A DNA stretch of 64,000 nt from Oikopleura dioica. Its lineage: Eukaryota; Chordata; Appendicularia; Copelata; Oikopleuridae. The notes below the pieces were generated by a model. The model saw only the letters and a program-made list of their open reading frames with translations, had not been told where the DNA came from and ran no database searches. The stretch is from assembly GCA_907165135.1 (NCBI GenBank), contig OU015569.1:12586501-12650500 (forward strand), in the 5' to 3' direction. This document shows positions 50,347 through 62,031 of the stretch, one piece after another; within the stretch, counting starts at the first letter, position 1, and each line of letters starts with the position of its first letter. The translations under genes and the position numbers were made by a program.

Positions 50347-51321
50347 TAATAAGCCCAAGTGGAAACTGCATGAGTTCCAAGCGCTACCGGTCCAACGAAA
50401 GTCAACGTCATGTTGACCATTACCCACTCTGAAGCAAAAAGGAGTAGATGAGCTTTTGAAATGGTTTACCTAACGGATGCATGTAGGAAATGGAAAGCGC
50501 AGTTGGAGCAGTCCATTCGTGGTGCAGGTAGTGCACTTTGTTCTGGCAAAAATCTCAAAAAAGAAAACGAAATGATGAAGTTGAACTAAAATCAACTTTG
50601 GAAAGAGTATTTTAGGAGATTTGAGGAGTTCTTGAATAAAACCATCGAAACTGGTGCGATAGTCGGTGAACGTAGTAGAAGTATGCATCTTCCACGATGC
50701 AGATCGCCACGAATTCGCATAAAATGCGGTCGAGCTTGGGAAGAGGGCCGAATTCGACGCGGCGGAGCAGGAACTTTCGGAAGAAAGGAGCGAAGAAGCC
50801 AGACACGAGAATTCCATTGACGGAGAAAAAGGCGAGCAGAACTAGCCAGGTTCGTCTTCTGATTGGAACAGCTTTCTATAAACTTTATGGGCAAAGTAAC
50901 TGTGGGTATTACAAGGCAAACACTAACAGATGCTTCCGGACACGCAGTCGGATGCGCCTGTCCGGTGTTTTCACGGGACGGATTGGATCCGGCTTTAGCT
51001 AAGTTACTGGAACTGCTGGAAAATATCATTGGCAACATAACCATCACCGCGTTACAAGGGAAACTCCTTTCAGAAAAAATTAAGCCGAGAAACTTTTGCT
51101 TACTTTTGCATCTTGAATCGCCCATCTTCTGAAAAACGCGGGAAAGACAAAATCGATGAGCGAAAGACTCACTAGAAACGTCAATGTTATTTGCCTTCAT
51201 TACTCATTTTTTCACCTAGCATGATTGTATTCAAAATTCCCGGCAGCCCAAAAAGAAACTGAATTTTCCGAGCTGGATCGTCTCCAACCCAGTTGTTCAA
51301 TTCTTCCCAGGTCGAGTTCAT
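50144..51321 (-). CDS. FAXDC2: Fatty acid hydroxylase superfamily protein (FAXDC2-like)
   Basis: Di-iron membrane oxygenase family acting on sterols or fatty acids in the ER; substrate unknown. Exons 51321-51216, 51171-51104, 50875-50632, 50535-50470, 50428-50328 and 50287-50144 close to 242 aa. The histidine boxes are YYVHRLSH, YLHHEWTAP, and VINHCGYH followed by SFHDAHHRLFNCNYGSYG, LFDYLHGT. Membrane segments include RTWLVLLAFFSVNGILVSGF. The intron 50536-50631 has no GT donor: TTCAA|GAACTCC to AACAAAG|TGCAC (GA-AG) gives a spacing between the first two His boxes equal to homologues. Other junctions are GT-AG. The 3' end is duplicated at 48164-48598. Confidence 0.85.
50536..50631 (-). other. 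Probable GA-AG intron between the first two histidine boxes
   Basis: The upstream exon frame stops 17 nt after TTCAA, with no GT between. GA-AG splicing gives HQFRWFYSMHYLHHEW, the same length as the equivalent family stretch from HH to HHE. CAG|AACAAAGTG, the more usual-looking acceptor, would add three residues and match no donor phase. Confidence 0.55.
50863..51132 (+). CDS. ORF on the opposite strand inside a FAXDC2-like intron
   Basis: An 89-codon plus-strand frame overlies the 228-nt intron 50876-51103. Its inner part (MGKVTVGITRQTLTDASGHA, then LAKLLELLENIIGNITITAL) looks less random than most frames here, but the minus strand is open as well and no family is recognised. It may be a fragment of inserted coding DNA or chance. 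Confidence 0.2.
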   Translation: MEQLSINFMGKVTVGITRQTLTDASGHAVGCACPVFSRDGLDPALAKLLELLENIIGNITITALQGKLLSEKIKPRNFCLLLHLESPIF

Positions 51322-51825
51322 TTCTCTTCCTTTTTTTCAAAGAAATTCGGAGAGTTATGATTGGATTGGAACGTTGTTTGACTTGGAGCTTCGTTGCGGC
51401 CATTGTGTCGTAATTTTTGTTCTTAAAAATGCTTCTCGCTCGACGCTTCTATTACTGTTTACAAAAAATAACTACTGTGGCGTGACTGTTAGTCAGCGAC
51501 ACTAAACAGAGCTTGGAAAAAACCGAAATTAAAAAAGACTCGAAACGAAACATCGCTTTTTACATCAAAAATCCTTTTTTAGAAGCCGCTTTTTTACGTG
51601 ACTGTAATTGGCAAAAACATGACTGTATGTCTCAAAAGAAAAATTTATAGAAAGGTCCTCCTGGAGCGAGTCATTTTTCGCATTTTTTTTTTTGAAAAAT
51701 GAAAGTTCAAAGGTTCGAAAAAGTAAAAAAAAAAGCAGAAAAAAAGTCACTGAAAAACAATTTAGAAAATTAGCGCTGAAATTTAATTCGTTCAACTTTC
51801 CATTGAAAAAATAATCGAGTTTCAT

Positions 51826-52041
51826 TTATTTGAGGAAAAGTACGTTGTTAATCGGATCAGGTTCATTGGCGACCGTAAGCTTTATTATCTTCCCAAACAA
51901 AATCATCGAGCAGCAAGCTTGTCGATTCGCGATTATGGTTTTTCTGTTGATATCGACTCCAGCCCCCAATTTTGCGCTTCTAAAAGATTCGCGAGTTTGA
52001 TCCAATATTCGCGAGCCACCAGAGCGGCTAGTTGTCATCAA
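51826..52041 (-). CDS. Unidentified 71-residue ORF
   Basis: Frame MMTTSRSGGSRILDQTRESF .. GAGVDINRKTIIANRQACCS, MILFGKIIKLTVANEP. The composition is balanced and protein-like, it starts with a plausible ATG, and it ends in a hydrophobic segment. No family recognised, no splice evidence. Confidence 0.3.
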   Translation of the reverse strand: MMTTSRSGGSRILDQTRESFRSAKLGAGVDINRKTIIANRQACCSMILFGKIIKLTVANEPDPINNVLFLK

Positions 52042-52104
52042 TCATCGCAAAGTTAATGTTATGCAAGGCGGTCAAGTTTACCCGCTTACGGTTCTTTTGC
52101 ATTT

Positions 52105-52472
52105 TCAAGACTCAAGAGGACTGTGAAGAAAACCTGAGTCAGGATTTCAAAGACCTAATAGATAAGCTGTCGCCGTAATTATCGTCATTTTTTGGGGTGG
52201 TGTCTGGAATCGACAAAAATTTCGACGAATTTTGCATGGGCGGCTACTCGGCTGATGATTGGCCGGTTAGCCGAATCCAGGCTTCTGATTGGTTGAAAAT
52301 TTCGACGCAAAATTTGTCGAAATTTTTTGTCGGTTCCAGACACCTCCCCATTTTTTTCCATTTTGGAAAAGCCGCGTTGCAGCTCGATTTTTCAAAAAAG
52401 CCGCTTCGGGGGTTTAAATTTAAGCTTTTTAAATCCTGACACAGGTTTTCTACACAGATTGTCGAACCCAAG
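52105..52472. repeat. Palindromic AP-1-site element interrupted by another element
   Basis: AACCTGAGTCAGGATTTCAA at the left and TTTAAATCCTGACACAGGTT at the right are inverted; a TIR element (52190-52352) sits between. Confidence 0.75.
52190..52352. mobile_element. Small TIR element nested in a palindromic element
   Basis: GGGGTGGTGTCTGGAATCGA and its inverse TCGGTTCCAGACACCTCCCC bound 162 nt. Inner CGACAAAAATTTCGACGAAT and AAATTTGTCGAAATTTTTTG also pair. A related element lies at 58512-58680. Confidence 0.7.
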
Positions 52473-53229
52473 TTTCTACTCTTTTCCAAGTAAAATGTGC
52501 GAATTTGGTACTTTTGGCGAATATCGCTGCTTAATTATTTAGTCTAAATATCATCATCATTAGCGTTATCCCACTTCGTCTCTACGAAAGATCAATTAAC
52601 GGAGCATCAATTTTTTTTAAAATTTTCGTCGATAAGTAATTCGTTCTTGTTTTTTCAAGCGGTTGGTTGAACGGTGGATCTGCGGCGCGTTTCTAAAACA
52701 AACGAGCCAATTCAGAAACTCAACAAATAACTGTTTGAAATTTGCACGCAGGAGTCGCTTATCACCACCAAAATTTCTTTCTTTTCTTCTGTTATCTTTA
52801 AGGCCACGTAAGGCAGCTATTTTTAAGTTGCGCGATTTAAGGCGCTCGTCTGTCTCTTCCCGGAAGTCGGCTGTTTTTAAAGCCTGTATTTTGCAGAAAG
52901 TGAATGGAGGGGAATCGACTTGGAGATGTTTTTGTTTGAGGGCGGGCCTTAAATTTCAAATGCTCTTGTTGATCCAGTCTCTTTGAAGTTCTTCTTGGGA
53001 GAAAAGTGGATTTGACGTGCTGAAACAACTTTTACGAACTTCTACGAATTTAACGCTCTTAGCGATAAGTTAGAGCTCGTTACAGCCAAAAGGGCAAATT
53101 CCCTCCTTTTTTGAAAAGAGCAGAGACGTTTTTTGCGTGTTTTTTAACCCTTGCACGGTTTTCGAGCAACGCGTTGGCAGGACCTTTTCAGGGTGTTTTT
53201 AGCATGCTAAAATCATCGAAAACAATAAC

Positions 53230-53275
53230 TACTCTCGGCAACCTGCGGGAATAACCTGAGTCAGGCTTCTGGAAG
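53230..53275. repeat. Half of a palindromic AP-1-site element
   Basis: CTCGGCAACCTGCGGGAATA ACCTGAGTCAGGC without the opposite arm. Confidence 0.6.
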
Positions 53276-54899
53276 GGCAATTTGTTATTTGTTTTTTTGA
53301 ATATTCTAATTCGCAAAATTCTGCGCAAAAGTCAAGCTGTTACTCAACAAGAAACGCGCACTTAATAAAGTCGCCTCTTACACGATTGCCAACTAAAACT
53401 CTCTGGCAGTTAGACGGCCCTTTTTTATGCCTAGTTTTTGCCTAATCATCGCACTCTCACTTGAATCCTTGAATAAGCAGAGTGCAATTACAAGCGCGAC
53501 CGCAAAACGCTGAACACGCAAACGACAATTCTGCATGTTATAAATTGGGCAGCCGTGTTTGTTGCCACAACTGGCCGGCCACATTGCCTTTTTCAAAGCT
53601 TAAATTTCTGCTCATTGGTCCAAGGGACACAATCGTCCTTTGCGAAAAAGCTAATTTGACCCTGAAACAAGGGTGCGGATCCGCGACATTTGCAAAATAA
53701 TGCTGTTTTAGACTGTAAATTGAGGGCTAATTCGGCACAGTGACAATTACCGATTTTTATTGATTTTAAGCATTTTTTTTACAAAAAGTTTCAATAAAAA
53801 TTATTTTTTTTTTCTTAAAAAAAAAGTCTTTTTGAGTACTAAAGCGTTTTAGACTTTCAATTTGAAATTTATGGAGCTCCAAAAATGCGCCTCCTTTTTA
53901 AAGAAAACTTCAAATTCAAGAGGTAAACCAGTCGGAATGCGTTTTTACCACGAACAGGCGCGAGCAATTGCCCAAAAGGAACATCTAACTTGCCAGATCA
54001 GCAAAAATTAGTCGACTGGACGGAACGTGAAGTTATTCATACTGTAGCTGCTGTTCATATTTACTATTCTTCAAAGTCCTTCAGAACAGATGGTTTTACT
54101 GCATAAATGGAATAGGCTTCCATATTTTCTGGTTCAGTCAAGCTCCGTCTAAGCCTAACTTTGTCAAGCTACAGTAAATACCATCTTTACTGATGGACTT
54201 TCTGCCAGTAAACGCCCCTCCCTTCACATAAAAAAGTGCACGATCAAGAACCGGTTATGCCCGTTTCTGGCATTCTAAATTTATGCTTGCCTCCTGAATC
54301 ATTTCCTATTCAAATTTCGGAGCTGAGTGCATTGAAAACGTAATTGACATTATTGACCCTGAAGATGGGGCATTGCCTGTACTCTCCATAAATTTGAAGC
54401 TTACAGTATAAAACAGTTCTCTTTTGCATATTGCCCAGTACAGACTGATGCTTCAGTTATGTCCGGGTCAAAAGGAGCTCTTCTGTTTCCCTATTTTTAA
54501 ATAAGGGTTGCCTTGTTCATCCTCTTTCTTGCTGCATGTGCCCCCTTGTTGCATCCTTTGGCTACGTGGTTTTACTCGTAAATGGCCGAATTTGAAAATT
54601 CCATTTTCTTGTTTTTTGAAAAGAAAAGAAAAGCTACGTGGCCCAAAGATGAAGAAAGTGATACATGCAGCGAGTTAGAAAATTAACAAGCCTTCATCTT
54701 ATTTAAACAGTCTTTGATGGGTTAAAAAGTACAGTATAAACTGAAAGAGAATCCGAAAACACGCGCCAAGTTGATTTGAGATGATTTGAATTAACTCTTA
54801 ACTCATCTAAGACTCTCGAAGCCGGATAATAGGAGAAACCGGATTTGCTAAGCTGACTCGATTAAAATTTGAGACACGGCGCGTTCAAAATCGAAACGA

Positions 54900-55457
54900 A
54901 TGGAAAAGACGAAAATGGCCGAGCTCGGCTGGCTCAAGAGGAAAAAGGCGGCGAAGCCGAATCTGCAGATTTTGCTCTATCAGGAGCGCGATAGAGTAAG
55001 TCCTTAAGAAATTGGCTTCAGATAAACGTGACATTCAAAACGAGCACTTTTCTTATCGGAACTTGGTGTAACACCAATGGTGTTCAAAAAACAGGTGGCG
55101 TGAAATCCAAAATTGCTCCTACCAAAACTGACGATTTACGGATTCGCCAATTTATCAGAATTTTGCGAAAGGCCGAAAACTACCAATTTTACTTCCGAAA
55201 GATTGATTGGTTCACGATCTACTCTAGTAAGAGCTTAAAAAAAAGGTTGAAAAGGAAAAAGTCTAGTGCCGGAAATAACATCATTTTTTGGTGAAGTTAT
55301 TTCTTTTCTGCATTCTGAGCGCGACCAATTCAATCTTCCAAAATGCCAATTTCTGAGGCTTCTCAAGCTCAATCAAAAATTTCAGGAAATGCTCGAGCGA
55401 CGCAAGAACATGATCAAGCACCAGCAGCAGAGGAAGACAAAAGTGCAAGTCACCTAG
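54900..55457 (+). CDS. Small basic protein, 55 aa, two exons (unidentified)
   Basis: Exon 54900-54995 encodes MEKTKMAELGWLKRKKAAKP, NLQILLYQERDR, and ends at GATAGA|GTAAGT. Exon 55386-55457 follows TTTCAG and encodes EMLERRKNMIKHQQQRKTKV QVT. Both are phase 0. The product is highly basic and helical. A cryptic exon at 55021 would join in another frame. No family recognised. Confidence 0.4.
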
Positions 55458-57319
55458 TTTTAGAAAATTGAATGATCCAACATTTGGGCTTGAAATTGAG
55501 CGGATTCAGTGGATTAATTGCAATCAATTAATTGTTTTCGGTACATTTGCCAAGTGCGTTTGTCATTATAAGCAATTAATATCTTGATAAAATTAATTGT
55601 TTACAATATGACTGAACTATGTTTGCCCCAAATTTTGCCACCCTAGATATAAAATAGAATAACAACTGCAGTAAAACCGGAAAATTAAAATTATTATCCA
55701 TCAATATTGATATTTTTCTCGTTGACTTTTAATGGTGAAACCCTTAATTTTTCGGCTCAAAATTTGTTTCAAGGCATTTAATTTTTTATTTTTTGTGGGT
55801 TGTGGTTAGGGTTAAGGGGGCCCCACACAATTTTTTCGAGATTTTGAAATTCCGATTCTCGCGAAGTCGTGAGGGACACCCTTAAGTTAAGGGTAAAGGA
55901 TCTTTACTAAAGGTAAGAGTAAGGGTTAGGGTTAGAAAATTTTGGTAGGAATTTTTGTGAAAATTTCTTCATTAGAAATAAAATAAGGGTGTCACTAAAT
56001 TAATTTTGGGAGAGAAACTCGATCGTCAATCATGATGTCGATTTTTCCTTGTGGCTTCTGTGGGACTGTCCCCAACAAAATAAGCTTTTGTCTGCTAGAA
56101 AGTCTTTATGTACCGCAACGTTGTTGAACAAAGAATTGTCGTTTGCAGAGAACTGTTTCTGCCCAGACACAATTTCTGCGGTACATACAGTCGACCGCGA
56201 CAATTATCAAAACTATTTTTTTCTGGAAGTCCTTCGGACTGCGGGCGTATTGACTGTAATCTAAAGTAGCCGCTTCTGGAATTATCAAAGCTCGCATCAC
56301 GAGTAGGGCTATTTGGTCATGACCACCAAACGTGTGGCGAAATTTGATAATGCATTTCCAGACAGAGCGATTTTTCGACTTAATTAGTGTCTATTTGAGT
56401 GGCTGTCGACTGGCAACCTTCAAAACGACAGCTAAATAAGTATTCTTCTTTCGACAGTTCTCAGATTTTTGATAAGAACGCCCAAACCGTATCTGACTTC
56501 TAACGACTTAGAAAGACAGGGACGATTGATTATACCAGCGTTATTCGTAATTGACAGTACTGAGTATGCTCCTTGCTTTAGCAGTACCTCCCTTTCAATT
56601 TTCTATGGAAATAGAAGCATCCACAACCTGTAGTTGTCACATAATTTCGACGCATAATTTTTAACCCTAACCCTAACCTCGACTCAATTTTTAGTCTACC
56701 GATGCCGATCGAAGAGCGGAAAAAATCCCTCCGTCAAGAAAAAGCTCTTGAAATTTGAAATTGAGAGACTCAATATTTCTTTATCTAATTATTTGAAGAG
56801 CTAGTGGATGAGTTTGCTGATGTGCCGTGAGTTAACAAATCGTTGGCAACGACCTGCGACGCCGCGAACGGGGTTTTGGATTAAGCACCTTCCCATTCTT
56901 GCTTCTCTCTCGTAATCATTAGAGTTTCCAGCTGCGGGCATCGCCGCGATAAACGTCGCTCGAGGAGTAATTTAAAACAAACTCGCCTTCTTCCGATAAA
57001 TCATCCAAAACCCTTTAAAAGCAGCCTCTAAGGATTCGCTTTCTTTTGACGCACTGCTTCTAACAACAGGCTGTTCTGAAAGCTGAGAAAAGGCGAGATG
57101 AAACTATTATCATTGCAAACAAAGTCAAGACAAATTTCACGTAAGAAAATATATTTTATAGGTTGACTTAAAAGAAGATCTAATTTAGATTAAGTACTAA
57201 TTTTAATAACTTTAGTTAGTAATAATTTTAATATACTTTAATAAAGTACTTTGGTTAGGGTTAGGGTTGAATCAACTGAATTATTTTCGCCAAAAAACCG
57301 CTAAGCTTAATTTAATTTC

Positions 57320-57480
57320 CACCTCAGCTCAACGTAGCCCATCCCAGCTTAGCCTAGCCCACTCTTCCCCAGCTTCACTTAGCTCAGCTTTGCTTAGCTT
57401 AGATGAAGGTCGTAAAAGCTCGGCTTGGCTGAGCTTAGCTTGGGCCTTAAAATTTTGATACAGCTTAGCTCAGCATTTAA
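57320..57480. repeat. AGCTTAGCTC-type array
   Basis: Degenerate repetition of CAGCTTAGCTCAGC and TTAGCTTAG words; related in sequence to the array at 28235-28512. Confidence 0.55.
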
Positions 57481-58511
57481 AAGAAAATTAGCTAAAGATA
57501 AATTACTGTAATCTCAGAAACTGTCTATTTACCTCGATGACCTAAAAGCAAAACCTCAGAAAAATCCGCCTTCATCCCCCAAAATTGCCCAAATCACACC
57601 CCAAACACTAAATTTCGCATAAAAAAGCTTCTAAAAGTTAAATCGTCCCAAATCCGAGTCGATGACGCACAATCGAACTCGTAATTGCTGCCTTGCTTAT
57701 GCCAAAAATGCAGAGCATGAAGTCTTCTCTAATTTTCGCGCGAAAGAATCGACAATTTCAAAGCTTCAAACTTGCAAATTCGAATTTTTTATTGTTGTTT
57801 CTGCGACCGCATGAATTCGTATCGTTGGAGTTGGCGTTAATCTTCTGTTTAATTAATTAATATTTTCGAAATTGATAAAAACAGCCCTTTTTATCGAAAA
57901 TAAATAAGACCTCTGTTAGTCTGAAACGAGGACTACCAAAGGCACCAATGATCTTGAAAGACTTTTGTTGAAAAGTTTACTGACACCCTTAATCTTATTT
58001 TACCTTTATAAGTCTCGGGGAGTAGGCACGAATCAACAAAAAATGGGATAATTTTGACTAAATTTTGGTCAGATTTTACACCAATCAGAAACCCGCACTT
58101 GACTGTTGAGGCCAATCAGATAAAAAAGAAACAATTTGTCGCCAAAATTGTCTTATTACGCTAAATTCGCGAAAGTGTCTTCCCCACCAATTTGAATTTC
58201 CACAAAGGTCTTTATGTCATTTTTAGATGAGTGATGAGCCTTATTTTAAATGATCTCATTTCATTTCAGAAGTGAATTATTATCGAAAATATCGTCTGTA
58301 CTATTGGGTAAATATGACATCTCTGAGATACTGGTTCAACATTCTAAATCATCTTCGAGTTACGGTAAACACAACCAGATTAGCTGGGAGGTCAGTGCTA
58401 TCTCTATAAATAAATTTCTAAAGTCAAAAATTTTGACTCAAAATCATTAACATCAAATTGTCACAGAAAGGTTTACTGAGAAAGCTGCCTGAAACTCAAT
58501 TAACAGTCTTA

Positions 58512-58680
58512 TTCTGGGGTGATGGCTGGAGTCGGCAAAAAATGCGAAAAATAATTTCAAGTTCACCACAATTTTTTCTGAAATCAGATTGGTCGGAAAT
58601 CTGATTGGTTTTGGTTAAACCATCGTTTTGGTCAAATTTGTCGCATTTTTATACCGATTCTTGCCTCTTCTGGCATATTC
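58512..58680. mobile_element. Relative of the nested TIR element at 52190
   Basis: Starts GGGGTGATGGCTGGAGTCGG CAAAAAATGCG and ends TCGCATTTTTATACCGATTC followed by TTGCCTCTTC, giving imperfect inverted ends. Its centre holds CAGATTGGTCGGAAATCTGATTGG. Confidence 0.5.
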
Positions 58681-58746
58681 TTGAGGTTTTATAACAGTTT
58701 TTAACCCTAACCCGAACCCGTTTTTCTTAGAAATCTGTGATTTTAG

Positions 58747-58860
58747 AGCTCTTCCCGCCAAAGTTCATTGGTCTCCTTCGATCTCCAGCAACAGCAGCCC
58801 TCTGAAATATTCGACCAAGCGGCCAGGAAAGCGGTTTCATTGTCTTATTTTTCGCGAGTA
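58747..58860 (+). CDS. Possible isolated exon
   Basis: Between GATTTTAG and GCGA|GTACGT an open frame reads SSSRQSSLVSFDLQQQQPSE, IFDQAARKAVSLSYFSR. Good splice signals and protein-like composition, but no partner exon or family found. Confidence 0.25.
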
Positions 58861-59189
58861 CGTAAAATACGTTTTCAAGGGATTCAAAAAGCTAAGCGCT
58901 TATTTTGGGAAGCAACTAAACGTGTTGGACTTTTCCCTTTTAGCAGCAGCTAAAAAATACAATGCGGAACTCGCTTCAAAGAACAGATTCTCATCTCACT
59001 GTAGAACTCACAGTTCATCCTTTCTATCAGCAATAAAGACGAAAATCTAGCAATCGAAGCTGCGGTTTTTAGCAGAACAGTTCAATCGAGGCACACTCTC
59101 TTTTTCCAGATCGAATTTCAGTTTCTTCAGAGAAGAGCACAAGTGCTTCTTGAGGGAAAATCGTGAACTTTTTCGAATCAAATAATCAG

Positions 59190-59376
59190 GGCCCGGCAAT
59201 CTGTGTAGGAAACCTGAGTCAGGGTCCGAAAGATCTTAAATGAAATCAAAAACTGATCGAGATGGTAATCTTGGGAAGCCGCTCCGCGGCTTCGTTATTT
59301 AAAAAGCCGCTTCGGGGTTTTCATTTAATATATTTCGGACCCTGAATCAGGTTTTCTACTCAGGTTGCCGAATCCA
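59190..59376. repeat. Palindromic AP-1-site element
   Basis: GGGCCCGGCAATCTGTGTAG, CCTGAGTCAGGGTCCGAAAG, inner GAAGCCGCTCCGCGGCTTCG, then CGGACCCTGAATCAGGTTTT. Confidence 0.85.
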
Positions 59377-59453
59377 GCAGAGAATGCTCAGTTAATGATT
59401 TTGGGCTGATTTTGTCCGGCAGACAAATTACTACTTTGCGCATTGATTATTAA

Positions 59454-59612
59454 ATGAGCAGTTCCGTAATCGAGATCGTCATGCTTCCATCACTGTGCTT
59501 AGAAAAATTGGCATGCTACTTTCGGGAGTATCGAGAAACGGACGAAGTGGACGCCCTTGAGCGCAACACGGTCTCGGAGCTCAACGCAACGTTACAGATG
59601 ATTGCGCATTGA
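59454..59612 (+). CDS. Short ORF, 52 aa
   Basis: Frame MSSSVIEIVMLPSLCLEKLA, CYFREYRETDEVDALERNTV, SELNATLQMIAH with strongly protein-like composition and a TGA stop. It could be a complete micro-gene or a first exon whose donor I cannot place. No family recognised. Confidence 0.35.
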   Translation: MSSSVIEIVMLPSLCLEKLACYFREYRETDEVDALERNTVSELNATLQMIAH

Positions 59613-59846
59613 CGCGTTGCTTCTTCCTCGAAGAATACGAGCAGACATGGCCGTTACGACTCTGCCCCCGCCGCAGAAGACCATCAAAGCTAATATCGCC
59701 CCGTGTTGCGCGTTCTTTCTTAATCTTCGCGGCAAGGCGACATTATTTGCTACTCACACTACCTTTAAAAAATGCAATGTTCTGCAATTTTCGGCGGACA
59801 ACGCGCTTCGAACTTCTTCTTCAACATTTCTTTTTCAGAGTTTAAC

Positions 59847-59938
59847 ATTCGGCAACCTGTGTAGAAAACCTGACTCTGGCTTTTTATTAAGGCCTTTTCG
59901 ACCATGAGTCAGGTTTTCTATACAGGCTGTTTAGCGCA
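59847..59938. repeat. Palindromic AP-1-site element, short
   Basis: TTCGGCAACCTGTGTAGAAA ACCTGACTC and the inverse TGAGTCAGGTTTTCTATACA. Confidence 0.8.
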
Positions 59939-60145
59939 GGGCCAGCGTTTTTATCATCAAATATGCAGCATCAATTAAAAGGAAAGGAGTGGCAGAAAGA
60001 CGCCAGTTCGTAAACTTTGACGACTGCGATTTCGTAAACATCTGCCATTTTCGATAATAACATGCACTCTTCTTACTGTAGATTCGTTTCTGTAAGCAAA
60101 GAGGTCGTCTTAGTCGTTTTTTAAAAACCTTTTTGCTTTGGCCTC

Positions 60146-61235
60146 CTAAAAGCGACCTTCTATGCAAATCAGGCATCTGAAAATAAATTTTTATTCAAGA
60201 AAGAAGACCTTGTTCAAGGAAAATTATGCAAAGGAATCCATCCAAAATGATGCCGTAATTATTCAATCAATTCCTTAGTCCGCCTCCACTACCATAATTA
60301 CTATTAACTCCTCTCACCGAAGCGGGCTCGAATTGGGCCTTTTTGGTTGGTCGATTTTCAATCAAGAATTCGAATTTGCAACTCATCAAAGACGATTAAT
60401 AATGTTCTTTTGGTTCTTGAGCAAGAATAGCTCATAGTGAATAAGGCAGATGTGTGCCACAGTAAGCCCGGGCGGAGACCTTCTACGGGATATAATCCCA
60501 AGCTCAAAATCACCACAGAAACTAGCCTTGCGGGATAACACACGAAACTCGCGAAAAAATTTTTTTTTGCTGATATCTAAAGAACATTTTTTCGCGGGCA
60601 GAAAACGGTCCAGACGTGAACAAAAACGTGGAAAGTACCTTCGAAAGTCGTTTCCGTGAACTTCGACGAATCCTTCTTCCTTGTACTTGTAAGCAGCCCA
60701 CTGTGATTCACTCTGTGGGTGCGAAATTACCACCGTGCCAATCGTGTTACTGTAGGCAACGTTTCGTAACACGAATTACAATACGGCTTATCTACGCGTA
60801 CTATCAGTATTTTTCGAAAAAGAATACGTTGACGCGAGCCAATTTTCAGCCCCGTTTTTTGACGATTTTGCATCATTTTTAGCACCAAGGCTAGGGTGGG
60901 TGGCGAGGAGTCCCTAAAGGGGGGTCTTTGCTCTCCTATGATTGGCTGACGGAGCCAATTCAAGTTTCTGATTGGCTGTGACGTTTCCTACCCCCTTATC
61001 TCTGTTTGAAAATTTCTTCACCCCTTAGTTCATCTCTTTTTCGCTTTCTATGGCAAAAAAATTGCATGCGACAGTGATTTCTAATTCGGAAATCTATTAT
61101 TGAGGCTTGAATAATTCTTGCGGATTACGAAACGTGGGGTGCGATAAGAGCCACTCTAATCTGCTGGATTGCGGCTGACTGGATTGCTTACCTGGCTGCT
61201 TCGCTGACGAAAAGCGTAAACAACCGATAAAGCAG
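60146..61235 (-). CDS. Unidentified protein, last three exons
   Basis: Exons 61235-61192, 60749-60639 and 60176-60146 agree in phase with GT-AG junctions: LLYRLFTLFVSEAA / SNTIGTVVISHPQSESQW, AAYKYKEEGFVEVHGNDFR / CLICIEGRF and stop. The pattern (GTVVI .. AAYKYKEEGFVEV) faintly recalls the end of a GNAT acetyltransferase, but I would not assign it. The upstream exons were not found. Confidence 0.35.
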
Positions 61236-62031
61236 CTAAGGATCATTATTAATGATTCATTAATTACCTTTGCTGAAATTTGCTAAAATCGTCTAAAAAT
61301 GAAAAATGAGGCTCATTTGGTAAGAAAGAACGAATTCTTCGGAGCAGCTGTCCTTCGCCGTTACTTTTTCTAAGACCAAAACAAAACCTTTCTAAGACCC
61401 TTGAAATGTGAGCTGTTAGAAGAAATTCGCATGTGCAGCTTTCAAGACTGGTAGACGGAATTTTAAGCGCATCTAGATGCTTCCTCTCACGTTTAGAGGC
61501 AGAAAGGGAATATTCAGTACACGCTACTGTCGAGAATATCGCAAAATTTGAACAAAAGAAAAGTTGCTTTTCGAAATTCCTTTTTTATCAAGAAATGTTT
61601 TCAGGGAAGGGAATTGTTTTTGGCAAATAGACGGGTGATTACAGTGGGTCACTTACTGGCTTTTCGTGATTTCATTCCTTGACGCTAGTTAGAGAGCACG
61701 TTAGTTATAATATCCAACCCTGCGATAAAACATTTTGGCTGGCAGGCTGGACCCTTTTGACTGTATTGGGTCAAGTTATCTCCGTTTGCCCCCAGTAGAT
61801 TGCGTGTAGAGGCGGTTACGTGCGCCGTAATCCATAGATAGCGAAAATTAAAAAAGCATTAAAGCATCCTGATCGCGCGTGGACGCCCTTAATTCTTCTG
61901 GTCACTTTTTATCACTCTGTCTCATCTTTTAAAATCATGCATATAAAGACTGAATATAGAAGACTTTTGAAATTCTACATTCGATGCCCCCGATAACGGA
62001 TGTTTTCCATCAAGCTACTGATTGGCTAAAA
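61236..62031. other. Intergenic
   Basis: AT-rich with no recognised exon; an open frame at 61433-61630 is unconvincing. Confidence 0.4.

Larger units (their letters stand above)
52042..54899. other. Gene-poor region
   Basis: Contains a palindromic AP-1-site element with a nested inverted repeat (52105-52472), a half element at 53230-53275 and homopolymer-rich DNA. The 107-codon plus frame at 52663-52986 is Arg/Ser/Leu-rich and unconvincing. Confidence 0.45.
55458..59453. other. Long gene-poor region
   Basis: Contains short TTAGGG-like runs (about 55801-55818, 55919-55938, 56660-56679, 57253-57268), an AGCTTAGCTC array (57320-57480), a TIR element (58512-58680), a palindromic AP-1-site element (59190-59376) and one possible exon at 58747-58860. 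Nothing else supported. Confidence 0.45.

Noticed and set aside
55800-57270. TTAGGG runs as a telomere
   Set aside because: Only two to three units each, scattered and in both orientations; not a telomere array.
60386-60772. 128-codon minus ORF as one gene
   Set aside because: Only its first third looks like an exon (60639-60749); the rest reads through an intron.
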